Shown here piece by piece: positions 42,111 to 50,833 of a stretch of 64,000 nucleotides of DNA. The notes below the pieces were generated by a model. That model was given only the letters and a program-made list of their open reading frames with translations. It was not told the origin of the DNA and did not search any database. The stretch is from Methylobacterium oxalidis (GTDB lineage: Bacteria > Pseudomonadota > Alphaproteobacteria > Rhizobiales > Beijerinckiaceae): the NCBI RefSeq assembly GCF_007992195.1, contig NZ_BJZU01000043.1, positions 1-64,000 on the forward strand. Direction: 5' to 3'. The first letter of the stretch is position 1, and the number at the start of each line of letters is the position of its first letter. A program made the position numbers and the translations under genes.

Positions 42111-45100
42111 TCAGGGTCGCTCGCGGGCGCGGGCGAACGGCAGCACCCGGCCGGGCGCGTCGTCCAGGACATGGCCCATCGCGTGGGCGAGCTCGGCGAG
42201 CGCGAAGGGCTTGCGCAGGACGGGCGCTCCCACAGGGAGGGAGGCGGCCTCCGCGTAGCCGGTCATCAGGAGAACGGGCAGGCCGGGCCTCGCGGCGAGC
42301 GCCCGGGCGCACAGCTCGGCGCCCGTCATGCCCGGCATGGCGAAGTCGGCGAGCAGCAGGTCGATCGCCGTCGCCCCGTCGAGAAGGCGCACGGCCTCCG
42401 GGCCGCTGCCGATCGCCGCCACGGCGTGGCCCATCTCCTCCAGGAGGGCGGCCGTCGAGGCGCGGACCTGCGGGTCGTCGTCGACGAGCAGCACCCGGAG
42501 CCGGCCCGGCGCGGCGGCCGCCTCGTCCGGCGCGCCTCCGGCCTGCGCGGCCGGTTCCGTGGCGCGGGGCAGGTAGAGGGTGACGGTGGTTCCCCGGTCG
42601 AGGCGGCTCTCCACCGCGACCTCGCCACGGAGCTGCTTGGCGGTGCCGTAGACCTGCGCGAGCCCGAGGCCCGTGCCCTTGCCCTGGGGCTTCGTGGTGA
42701 AGAACGGCTCGAAGAGGCGCGCCTGCACCTCCGGCGTCATGCCCTCGCCGGTGTCGGCGACGCTGATGCGGACGAATTCGCCCGGCGGCAGCGCCTCCGG
42801 GCGCGGATCGCCGGGGCCGACATTGGCCGTCTCGATCCGCAACTCGCCGCCGCGCGGCATGGCGTCCCGCGCGTTCACGGCGAGGTTGAGCACCGCGAGC
42901 TCGATCCGGTTCGGGTCGGCCATGGCCGGCCACAGCTCGGCGGCGAGCCGGGTCGAGACCGCGATCGTGCCGCCGAGCGTCCGGTGCAGGAGATCGGCCA
43001 TGCCGGAGAGCACGCCGTTGAGGTCGGTCGGGCGCGCCTCGAGCCGCTGCCGGCGCGAGAAGGCCAGCAGCTGCTCGGTGAGCTTGGCGCCGCGCTGCGC
43101 GGCCTGATGGGCGTTGTGGAGGAGCCGCAGGACGCGCTCGTCCGTGACCCGGCGCTCGGCGAGCTCGACCGAGCCCATCACGGCGGCGAGCAGGTTGTTG
43201 AAGTCGTGCGCCACCCCGCTGGTGAGCTGGCCGATCGCCTCCATCTTCCGGGCCTGCGCTGCCTGCTCCTCCGCCTCGCGCCGCAGCCGGGCGAGCTCCA
43301 GGTTCGTGCGCACCCGGGCCTGCAGCTCGCGCGCCGAGAACGGCTTGACGAGGTAGTCGTCGGCGCCCGCCTCCAGCCCCTCGACGCCGGCCTCCGTGCC
43401 CGCCCGGGCGGAGAGCAGGATCACCGGCACGGTCCGGAGCGCGGGGTCCTCGCGCACGGCCCGGGTGAGCGCGATGCCGTCGAGCACCGGCATCATCACG
43501 TCCGTCAGCAGCAGGTCGGCGCGCCGCTCGCGCAGGGCGGCGAGCGCCGCGCCCCCGTCCGCGACGGCCGCGACCTCATGCTCGGCGCCGAGCAGCCGCT
43601 CGACATAGGCGCGCATGTCGGCGTTGTCGTCGGCGAGCACGATGCGGCCGCGCCCCGGCGCGCCGGGCCGTGAGGCCGGCGGCGGGCGGAGGGGCACGAC
43701 CGTCGCCGTGGCCTCGTCCGGCAGCCAGCGCAGCGCCTCCTCGACGTAGGCCCGCGCCGGGCCGCCGCGCTCCGGCGTCTCGTCCGGCGCGGCGATCCGC
43801 TCCGGCGGCAGGTGGGCCGTGCCGGTCGGCAGGCTGACCGCGAAGGTGGTGCCCTGCCCCTCCCCGCTCGCGACCTCGACGGTCCCGCCATGCATGTCTA
43901 CGAGCTCGCGCACGAGCGCGAGGCCGATGCCGGACCCCTCGTGCGAGCGGCTGCGGCTGCCCTCGATGCGGTGGAAGCGCTCGAAGACGTGCGGCAGCGC
44001 CTGGGGCGGGATGCCGACGCCGGTGTCGCGCACGGTGAGGCGGACGGCGCCGGGCACTGGCTCGAGCCGCACCGCGATGCCGCCCTGGAACGTGAACTTG
44101 AAGGCGTTCGACAGGAGGTTGAGGACGATCTTCTCCCACATGTCCCGGTCGACATGGACCGGCGTCGCCAAGGGCTCGCACGCCACGTCGAGGGTCAGGC
44201 CGCCGCGCTCGATCGCGGAGCGGAAGGTGCTGGCGAGATCGGCCGTGAGGGCGGCGAGATCGACCGGGGCGAAGCTGGCCTGCGTCCGCCCCGCCTCGAC
44301 GCGGGAGAAGTCGAGGAGCGTGTTGACGAGGCGCAGGAGCCGCAGCGCGTTGCGGTGCGCCACCTCCAGCTCGGCGCGCGCCCGCTCCTCCAGCCCGCCC
44401 GCCGCCAGGACCTCCTCCAGGGGACCGAGCATCAGGGTCAGCGGGGTGCGGAACTCGTGGCTGACGTTGGAGAAGAACTGGGTCTTGGCCCGGTCGAGCT
44501 CGGCCAGGGCCTCGGCGCGGCGGCGCTCCTCCTCGTAGGCCCGCGCGTTGCGCAAAGCCGTCGCGACCTGGCCGGCGACCAAGCTGAGGAAGTCGGCGTA
44601 GCCCGCGTCGAGGTCGCGGCTCGGCGAGACGCCGAGGACCAGCACGCCGAGAGGGGCCGAGCCGGCCTCGCCTGTGATCGGCGCGGCGAGCGCCCGGTCG
44701 ACCGGGTCCGCCCAGGTGCCGCCCGCCAGGCCGAGGGTCGCGGCGAGGCCGCCGACGGTGACCGCCTCGCCCGCGAGCGCCCGCTCGACCGGCCAGGGCG
44801 AGCCCGCCGCGCAGGACGAGGCCGGATGCTCGGCCGCGATGCCCGCGACGGCCGCCTGCCGCAGGCCGCCGTCGGGCCCGCGCAGGAACAGGAGGGCGAA
44901 GGGCACGTCGAGCCGGTCGCCCGAGAGGGCGGCCGTGACGTCGGCGCAGGTCGCCGCGACGCTGCGGGTCTCGCCGGCGCGGGCCGCGAGGTCGCGCAGC
45001 AGCCCGAGGCGGCGCTCGCCAACGACCTGGGCGGTGACCTCGCTGCACACGGCCAGCATGCCGACGATGCGGCCCGCATCGTCCTCGGCCGGCGCGTGCG

Positions 45101-45506
45101 AGACGCTGAAATACGCCTCCTCGCGGTAGCCGGCCCGCTCCATCAGCAGCGGCAGGGCCGGCGTCCAGTTGGCCTCGCCCGTCCGCATGACCCGGGCGAT
45201 CATCGGGCCGAGCGTGTCCCAGCCCGCCGCGAGCGTGATCCGGATGTCGTTGCCGAGCGCCGCCGGGTGCCCGGCCCCGATGAGCTTGGCGTAGGCGTCG
45301 TTGTAGATCTGCGTGAAGGCGGGCCCCCAGGTCAGGATCATGGGATACTGCGAGGACAGGAGCGTGCGCACCGTCGAGCGCAGGCTCTGCGGCCAGGCCG
45401 CGACGGGCCCGAGCGGCGTGGCCGACCAGTCGAGCGCCCGCGCCATCGCGCGGATCTCGCCCCTGCCGGCGAACAGGGTCTGCGCTGCCGGATCCGGGCT
45501 GGTCAC
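42111..45506 (-). CDS. Hybrid histidine kinase with two kinase cores and two receivers
   Basis: 1131 residues from a GTG start. Domain order: PAS-like sensor (about 25-160), GAF-like (about 165-325), kinase core 1 with SHEFRTP (His about 350) and HATPase (GIGLALVRELVDMHGG), receiver 1 (LLLTDVMMP, Asp about 668), kinase core 2 with GVAHDFNNLL (His about 766) and HATPase (GKGTGLGLAQVYG), receiver 2 (LLLADFAMPG, Asp about 1053). All catalytic residues appear intact. Soluble; no membrane segment, so the sensing is cytosolic. The aldo/keto reductase gene diverges from it. Internal duplication of a full phospho-relay unit is unusual. Confidence 0.93.
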   Translation of the reverse strand: MTSPDPAAQTLFAGRGEIRAMARALDWSATPLGPVAAWPQSLRSTVRTLLSSQYPMILTWGPAFTQIYNDAYAKLIGAGHPAALGNDIRITLAAGWDTLGPMIARVMRTGEANWTPALPLLMERAGYREEAYFSVSHAPAEDDAGRIVGMLAVCSEVTAQVVGERRLGLLRDLAARAGETRSVAATCADVTAALSGDRLDVPFALLFLRGPDGGLRQAAVAGIAAEHPASSCAAGSPWPVERALAGEAVTVGGLAATLGLAGGTWADPVDRALAAPITGEAGSAPLGVLVLGVSPSRDLDAGYADFLSLVAGQVATALRNARAYEEERRRAEALAELDRAKTQFFSNVSHEFRTPLTLMLGPLEEVLAAGGLEERARAELEVAHRNALRLLRLVNTLLDFSRVEAGRTQASFAPVDLAALTADLASTFRSAIERGGLTLDVACEPLATPVHVDRDMWEKIVLNLLSNAFKFTFQGGIAVRLEPVPGAVRLTVRDTGVGIPPQALPHVFERFHRIEGSRSRSHEGSGIGLALVRELVDMHGGTVEVASGEGQGTTFAVSLPTGTAHLPPERIAAPDETPERGGPARAYVEEALRWLPDEATATVVPLRPPPASRPGAPGRGRIVLADDNADMRAYVERLLGAEHEVAAVADGGAALAALRERRADLLLTDVMMPVLDGIALTRAVREDPALRTVPVILLSARAGTEAGVEGLEAGADDYLVKPFSARELQARVRTNLELARLRREAEEQAAQARKMEAIGQLTSGVAHDFNNLLAAVMGSVELAERRVTDERVLRLLHNAHQAAQRGAKLTEQLLAFSRRQRLEARPTDLNGVLSGMADLLHRTLGGTIAVSTRLAAELWPAMADPNRIELAVLNLAVNARDAMPRGGELRIETANVGPGDPRPEALPPGEFVRISVADTGEGMTPEVQARLFEPFFTTKPQGKGTGLGLAQVYGTAKQLRGEVAVESRLDRGTTVTLYLPRATEPAAQAGGAPDEAAAAPGRLRVLLVDDDPQVRASTAALLEEMGHAVAAIGSGPEAVRLLDGATAIDLLLADFAMPGMTGAELCARALAARPGLPVLLMTGYAEAASLPVGAPVLRKPFALAELAHAMGHVLDDAPGRVLPFARARERP

Positions 45507-45854
45507 AGGCCGGCCGCGACCGCCACCGGAACCGGCCGGGAGCCCGGTCGGGCGCCTACGCTCTGCGGCTTCGCTTCTGTCTCTGACACCCTCGGGAACC
45601 CCGTGGCTGGATCTGGCGCCATCGCGCGGACGAGGGCCGGATTATACGGGCGGACGCGCCCGCGAACAGGCCGCAGCGCGTCGCGGCCGTCCTGCGGCCC
45701 TCGGCCCCCGCTCGCGTGGCGCCCCGGCCGGAACCGGACCTTGCGCAGACCGGGGTCCGGGGACCATGCTAAAGCGGAGTGCCGGAGGTCCGGCGCGGCG
45801 AATGGGGGGCGGACGGGACGGACCTGCCGGCGACGACCGGGAACGGGGGCTCGC

Positions 45855-46886
45855 ATGGAGCATCGGCAGTTTGGGCGATCCGGGCTGAGGGTGCCCGTCC
45901 TCGGCTTCGGGACGGCGACCTTCGGGGGCGTCGGCCCGTTCTTCGAGCGCTGGGGGCGGACGGAAGCGGCCGAGGCGGAGCGCCTCGTCGATCTCTGCCT
46001 CGAGGCGGGCGCCAACTTCTTCGACACGGCCGACATGTATTCCGAGGGCGCCGCGGAGGAGATCCTCGGCCGGACGCTCAAGGGCCGGCGGCACCGCGCG
46101 CTGATCTCCACCAAAGCGACGTTCCGCTGCGGCGAGGACGCCAACGGCGTCGGATCCTCGCGCTACCACCTGACCCGCGCCTGCGAGGCGAGCCTGCGGC
46201 GGCTCGGCACCGACCACATCGACGTCTACTTCATGCACGGCTTCGACGCGCTGACGCCCGTCGAGGAGACGCTGCGCGCGCTCGACGACCTCATCCGCGC
46301 GGGCAAGATCGGCTATATCGGCGCCTCGAACTTCTCGGGCTGGCAGCTCATGAAGGCGCTCGCCACCTCCGAGCGCTACGGGCTCGCGCGCTACGTCGCC
46401 TACCAGGGCTACTACTCGCTGATCGGGCGGCACTACGAGTGGGAGCTGATGCCGCTCGGGCTCGACCAGGGCGTCGGCCTGATGGTGTGGAGCCCGCTCG
46501 GCTGGGGCCGGCTCACCGGCGAGATCCGCCGCGGCCTGGCGGCCCGGCAGGGGCGCATCGCCGCGGGCGGCGCCAAGGGCGGGCCGCGGGTCTCGGACGC
46601 CTACCTGTTCGGCGTGGTCGACGCGCTCGACGCGGTGGCGGAGGAGACGGGCCGGACCGTGGCGCAGTGCGCGCTGAACTGGCTGCTCACGCGCCCGACG
46701 GTCTGCAACGTCGTGGTGGGCGCGCGCACCGAGGAGCAGCTCCGGCAGAACCTCGGGGCGACCGGCTGGACGCTTAACGCCGAGCAGGTCGCGCGGCTCG
46801 ACGCCGCGAGCCAGGAGGCGCCGATCTACCCCTACTGGCACCAGAAGGGGTTCGACGAGCGCAACCCCAAGCCGACCGTGTGGTGA
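45855..46886 (+). CDS. Aldo/keto reductase
   Basis: 343 residues. Family pattern: LRVPVLGFGTATFGG, FFDTADMYSEGAAEEILGR (catalytic Asp/Tyr), ALISTKATF (Lys), YFMHGFDALTP (His), and the C-terminal NADPH-binding block. NADPH-dependent reduction of a carbonyl in the cytosol. Tyr in DMYSEG fills the usual catalytic place. Substrate unknown. Start at 45855. Confidence 0.92.
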   Translation: MEHRQFGRSGLRVPVLGFGTATFGGVGPFFERWGRTEAAEAERLVDLCLEAGANFFDTADMYSEGAAEEILGRTLKGRRHRALISTKATFRCGEDANGVGSSRYHLTRACEASLRRLGTDHIDVYFMHGFDALTPVEETLRALDDLIRAGKIGYIGASNFSGWQLMKALATSERYGLARYVAYQGYYSLIGRHYEWELMPLGLDQGVGLMVWSPLGWGRLTGEIRRGLAARQGRIAAGGAKGGPRVSDAYLFGVVDALDAVAEETGRTVAQCALNWLLTRPTVCNVVVGARTEEQLRQNLGATGWTLNAEQVARLDAASQEAPIYPYWHQKGFDERNPKPTVW

Positions 46887-46947
46887 GCGCGGATGTGCTC
46901 CCGGCCCGCGCAGGGATGCGGCGGGCCGCTCCAGTGGTCGTGCGGCC

Positions 46948-47139
46948 TCACGCCGCCCCGGGCCCGCGCGATCGCGGCGCCTCGGGAAGCCTGCGCGTGC
47001 GCCGGATGCGGGCCGAGGCGCGCACGAAGGCCGCGTAGTTCTCGGCCTCGTCGAGGCTGAGCCCGCTCACGATCGGGTCGTCTCCCCGGTTTACCGAGTG
47101 GGTGCCGTCGCACCCGGACTTCACGCAGATCTTCGGCAT
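46948..47139 (-). CDS. Hypothetical small protein with a Cys pair
   Basis: 63 residues. PKICVKSGCDGTHS at the start suggests a metal- or redox-binding pair. The rest is basic. CCGAGGAGG site at the start. No known family. Confidence 0.5.
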   Translation of the reverse strand: MPKICVKSGCDGTHSVNRGDDPIVSGLSLDEAENYAAFVRASARIRRTRRLPEAPRSRGPGAA

Positions 47140-47379
47140 GCGGCCTCCTCGGGATCGCGCCGGCCGCACGCCTGCATGTCCAGGCACGCATGTCCGAGAC
47201 GGCGGGCGCTTTGCCGACCAACGGCCCGGGCACCGCGAGGGTTCAATCGCGCATCCGCGCCGCCTCGCCGTCCACCCGAACGGCATCGCCCCCTACGCCC
47301 GGCGCGGACCCCCTCGCGGAGGATGCGCGATGAGCAACGCGCGGGCGTGACAAAGATCTCGTCGGAGAGTTTACCGTAA

Positions 47380-48612
47380 ATGGCGAACGTGTGGACGATT
47401 CGCCTCGCGAATTCCGTCTATACTGCGATGCGACAGCTTTCCCTTCCCGACAATCCCTCCGACTTCGCCTTTCCGACCCTTCGGGGTGCGAGCGTATCGA
47501 TTCATACATCGTTCGCGGAATCTGAAGCGATTTGGCGTTCTGCTGTGTCCGGAGGGGCCTCTACGGTCTTCCAGACCTTCGAGTGGCTGTCCACGTGGCA
47601 CGACGTGGTCGGCCGGGCCGCCGGGGTGCAGCCCCGCATCGTGGTGGTTGCCGACCGGGGCGGGACGCCCCTGCTGCTCCTGCCCCTCGCGATCTGCCGC
47701 GAACCCTGCGGCCGCAGCCTGCAATTCCTGGGCGGCCACTCGACCGACTACAACGCGCCGGTGGTCGACCCCCGCTTCGCGGCCGAGGCCGGCCCGGACG
47801 ACGTCCGGCGGCTCTGGGCGAGCGTCCTCGATCGCTTGGCCGCCGTCGATCTCGTCCGCCTGGAGCGCATGCCCCTGACGGTCGACAGTCTCCCCAACCC
47901 GCTCGCCGGGCTGCCCGGCCTCCACCACGCGCACGACGCCTACGCGGCGACGCTTCCCTCCACCTTCGCGGCCTTCGCGAAGGCGCGCAGCGCGCAGTTC
48001 TTCAGCCAGAACCGGCGCAAGCGGCGCAAGCTCGAGGCGCTGGGCCCGGTGGAGATGGTCGCGCCGGACTCGGGTGCCGAGCGTGCCGAGCTCGTCCGCT
48101 TCCTCCTGGAGCACAAGTCGCGCTGGCAGGTCGCGTCCGGCCTCGCCAACACCTTCGGGCAGGCCGAGCAGCGGGCCCTCTACGAGCGCCTGACGCAGAC
48201 GCCCTTCGCCGAGGGCGGCATCCACGTCGCCGGGCTGAAGGTCGGCGGCGCATGGGTGGCGGCCCTGTGGGGAACGGTCTTCCGCGGGCAGTATGCCATG
48301 ATCCTCACGACCTACCGGGAGGATTGGAGCCAGCATTCCGTCGGCCGTCTCCTGATGGAGAGCGTGATCCAGGATTGCATCGCTCGCGGCGACCTCTCGC
48401 TGTTCGACCTCACGATCGGCGGCGAGGGCTACAAGGCGCACTGGGCCGACCGGAGCGACCCGCTCTACGACCTCGTGGCCGCGCGCTCGCTCCGGGGACG
48501 GCTCTTCCTCGCCTCGCGCCGGGTGCTGAAGCGGTGCCGGCAGGCGATGGCCCGCGCTCCGGGACCCGCCTCCGCGGCGCGCCGCCCGTCAGAGCCGGAG
48601 AGCAGATCCTGA
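47380..48612 (+). CDS. CelD/BcsL-type GNAT acetyltransferase
   Basis: 410 residues. CelD/BcsL (Acetyltransf_6) features: TVFQTFEWLSTWHDVVG, PLLLLPLAICREPCGRSLQF, AKARSAQFFSQNRRKRRKLE, and the late FDLTIGGEGYKAHWADRSDP, which is the family's hallmark. Such proteins are linked to polysaccharide or cellulose biosynthesis and capsule modification. No biosynthetic cluster is next to it. Cytosolic. Confidence 0.85.
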   Translation: MANVWTIRLANSVYTAMRQLSLPDNPSDFAFPTLRGASVSIHTSFAESEAIWRSAVSGGASTVFQTFEWLSTWHDVVGRAAGVQPRIVVVADRGGTPLLLLPLAICREPCGRSLQFLGGHSTDYNAPVVDPRFAAEAGPDDVRRLWASVLDRLAAVDLVRLERMPLTVDSLPNPLAGLPGLHHAHDAYAATLPSTFAAFAKARSAQFFSQNRRKRRKLEALGPVEMVAPDSGAERAELVRFLLEHKSRWQVASGLANTFGQAEQRALYERLTQTPFAEGGIHVAGLKVGGAWVAALWGTVFRGQYAMILTTYREDWSQHSVGRLLMESVIQDCIARGDLSLFDLTIGGEGYKAHWADRSDPLYDLVAARSLRGRLFLASRRVLKRCRQAMARAPGPASAARRPSEPESRS

Positions 48613-48650
48613 CGCGGGTCACCCCGCCGGGCGCGCCGGCGCCCGGACAT

Positions 48651-48878
48651 TCAAACCGCGGCAGCCGCCAGGAGGCAGCCGATGCCTCCGGCCAGCATCG
48701 CGAGGCCCGGCCAGTTCGCGCGCGGGCGCAGGCCGGCCGCGCTGTCGGTGCGGCTCCGCGTCCGGAAGCGGCCGCCCCAGTTTCCCCGGAAGGCGGTGAC
48801 GACGATGCCGCCGAACACGAGCGCCGCGCCCACGAGGACGAGCAGCATCCTCGGTTCGGCGACCGCCTGCGCGATCAT
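48651..48878 (-). CDS. Small two-helix membrane protein
   Basis: 75 residues, with hydrophobic helices at both ends (MLLVLVGAALVFGGIVVTAF; WPGLAMLAGGIGCLLAAAAV) around a basic loop. It starts 6 bases after the dodecin stop on the same strand and is its likely operon partner. Function unknown. Confidence 0.55.
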   Translation of the reverse strand: MIAQAVAEPRMLLVLVGAALVFGGIVVTAFRGNWGGRFRTRSRTDSAAGLRPRANWPGLAMLAGGIGCLLAAAAV

Positions 48879-48884
48879 CGCGCG

Positions 48885-49106
48885 TCAGCCGGCGCCCGCG
48901 CCGGAGCCCTCGATCAGGAACGAGAGCTTCACGTTCACGCGGAACTGGGAGATCCGGTCGTTCTCGACGACCGCCTCGAACTCCTTCACCCACACCGACT
49001 GGATGTTGCGCAGCGTGGCGGACGCCGTCTCGACCGCCTGCCTGATCGCGTCCTCGTAGCTCTGGGGTGATTGAGCCGACAGCTCGATGAATTTGACCAC
49101 GGCCAT
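48885..49106 (-). CDS. Dodecin-family flavin-binding protein
   Basis: 73 residues. Complete dodecin pattern: VVKFIELSAQSPQSYEDAIR, ASATLRNIQSVWVKEFEAVV, RISQFRVNVKLSFLIEG. The SVWVKE segment supplies the tryptophan that stacks against the flavin. Dodecins form 12-mers storing riboflavin or FMN. AAGGAGG site before ATG 49106. A membrane protein follows immediately. Confidence 0.92.
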   Translation of the reverse strand: MAVVKFIELSAQSPQSYEDAIRQAVETASATLRNIQSVWVKEFEAVVENDRISQFRVNVKLSFLIEGSGAGAG

Positions 49107-49350
49107 GATCGCCTCCTTCAGCGGATCGGGCCCCAGATGCTTCGCCCAACGCGCGCCTCGGGCAAGTCTCTGTGCAGTTGCGCGCAGGAGCTTGGCACTG
49201 CTGATGGGCAGAATTTTTGTACGTCACAGTAAAACGTGGCAATTTCGAAGGTATTGATCCCTTTCATCGCGGGACGATCGGGGCCGGCTTCGGCCCGGTG
49301 ATCGACCCGCGCCGGCCCGCTCGCCCCGAGGCTCGCCGGGTGCCCGGCGA

Positions 49351-49626
49351 TCACTCGACGCCGAGATTGGAGAACATCAGGACCTTCCGCTCGATGTCGA
49401 AGGTCGTGTGCTTGCTCATCTCGAACAGGCGCAGAAGCGGCTCCAGATCCTCGCCCTCCGGCTCGATGATGTACTCCTCGACGCCGTTGTCGAGGATGAG
49501 CTGAAGGGTGAAGAGCCCCTCCTCCCCGCGCTCCCGCTCCTGCCAGGATGCCTGGATGTTGGTGACCTGCCGGACCTGAAATCCGCGTCCCGGCGTGCCC
49601 GACGTGGGTTGAGCGTTGTTCGCCAT
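49351..49626 (-). CDS. Hypothetical small protein
   Basis: 91 residues. A disordered start (ANNAQPTSGTPGRGFQVRQV), then a beta/helix core (GLFTLQLILDNGVEEYIIEP, LLRLFEMSKHTTFDIERKVL). Soluble. CGGAGC precedes ATG 49626. Divergent from the FNT gene across 305 bases. Not assigned to a family. Confidence 0.55.
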   Translation of the reverse strand: MANNAQPTSGTPGRGFQVRQVTNIQASWQERERGEEGLFTLQLILDNGVEEYIIEPEGEDLEPLLRLFEMSKHTTFDIERKVLMFSNLGVE

Positions 49627-49931
49627 GGCTCCGCTCCCTGCAACGGCCGAGGAGCGGCGGACCTCGCGAGCTCCTGCCGTTCCTGGGGAACGCGCCTGCG
49701 GGCCGCGTGTTCGAAGCGCCGCGGTGCCGGGGCATCGCCCGCGGGGCGGCCCGCGAACGGAGCGCATCCCGGAAGGTCCGGATCTTGCCTTGCCGGTTCT
49801 CGACAGGCGCCGGGCGGGCTTCCCGCCCCGCGCGCCTGCTGCAAGCCGCGCAACGGCGCGCGGCCGGATGCCTGGGTGATCCCCGGCCGCCGGCGAGCTT
49901 CGCAGACACCCGGAACCGAAAAGGACCCCCT
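49627..49931. other. Intergenic region between divergent genes
   Basis: 305 bases without a supported gene. It probably carries the FNT promoter. No TTAA-N7-TTAA or clear palindromic operator seen. Confidence 0.45.
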
Positions 49932-50768
49932 ATGGCCTACCTCGCGCCTGCAGAATTCGCCACCAAGATGGTGGACGCGGGAGAATCCAAGATCTTCATG
50001 TCGACCCGCGACACCGTGATCCGCGCCTACATGGCCGGTGCGATCCTGGCCCTCGCCGCGGTCTTCGCCGTCTCCATCACGCAGCAGACCGGCATCCCGA
50101 TCCTCGGCGCCGCCCTGTTCCCGGTCGGCTTCTGCATGCTCTACCTGCTGGGCTTCGACCTGCTGACCGGGGTGTTCGTGCTGGCGCCGCTCGCCCTCCT
50201 CGACGGTCGCCCCGGCGTCACCTGGGGCGGCGTGCTGCGCAACTGGGGCCTCGTCTTCGTCGGCAACTTCCTGGGCGCGCTGACGGTCGCCCTGATGATG
50301 GGCTTCGTGTTCACCTACGGTTTCACCGCGCCGGCCGACAAGGTCGGCGAGTACATCGCCCATATCGGCGAGCGCCGCACCGTCGGCTACGCCGCGCACG
50401 GCGTGGGCGGCTGGTTCACGATCTTCATGCGCGGCATGCTGTGCAACTGGATGGTCTCCACCGGCGTCGTCGGCGCGATGATCTCGACCACGGTCGGCGG
50501 GAAGGTGATCGCCATGTGGATGCCCATCATGGTGTTCTTCTACATGACCTTCGAGCACTCGGTGGTGAACATGTTCCTGTTCCCCTTCGGCCTGCTCATG
50601 GGCGGCCAGTTCTCGATCGCGGATTACGTCTTCTGGAACGAGATCCCGACCGTGCTCGGCAACCTCGTCGGCGGCCTCGCCTTCACCGGGCTGACGCTCT
50701 ACACGACCCACGTCCGCACGGCCCCGAAGCGGGCGGTGCTCCAGGCCGAGCGCCGCCTCGCCGCCTGA
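49932..50768 (+). CDS. Formate/nitrite transporter (FNT) family channel
   Basis: 278 residues, six membrane helices. The pore signature FEHSVVNMF contains the central His. GFDLLTGVFVLAPLALLDGR stands where FocA/NirC have GxELFTGN, and NWMVSTGVV is typical of TM4. It should pass formate, nitrite or another small monocarboxylate at the inner membrane. The next gene, 65 bases on, encodes a PP2C-Ser/Thr kinase fusion. The pair is recurrent in proteobacteria and cyanobacteria, where the channel may be regulated by phosphorylation. Confidence 0.9.
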   Translation: MAYLAPAEFATKMVDAGESKIFMSTRDTVIRAYMAGAILALAAVFAVSITQQTGIPILGAALFPVGFCMLYLLGFDLLTGVFVLAPLALLDGRPGVTWGGVLRNWGLVFVGNFLGALTVALMMGFVFTYGFTAPADKVGEYIAHIGERRTVGYAAHGVGGWFTIFMRGMLCNWMVSTGVVGAMISTTVGGKVIAMWMPIMVFFYMTFEHSVVNMFLFPFGLLMGGQFSIADYVFWNEIPTVLGNLVGGLAFTGLTLYTTHVRTAPKRAVLQAERRLAA

Positions 50769-50833
50769 TCCGGCTTGACCGGCCGGGCCTCGCGCCGCAA
50801 GGCCCGGGGCCCGACCCGCCGGGGCCCGCACCG

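Noticed and set aside
42171..43673. Long open frame antisense to the double-core kinase
   Set aside because: Composition typical of GC-rich shadow frames, with no domain, while the minus-strand frame holds all kinase motifs.
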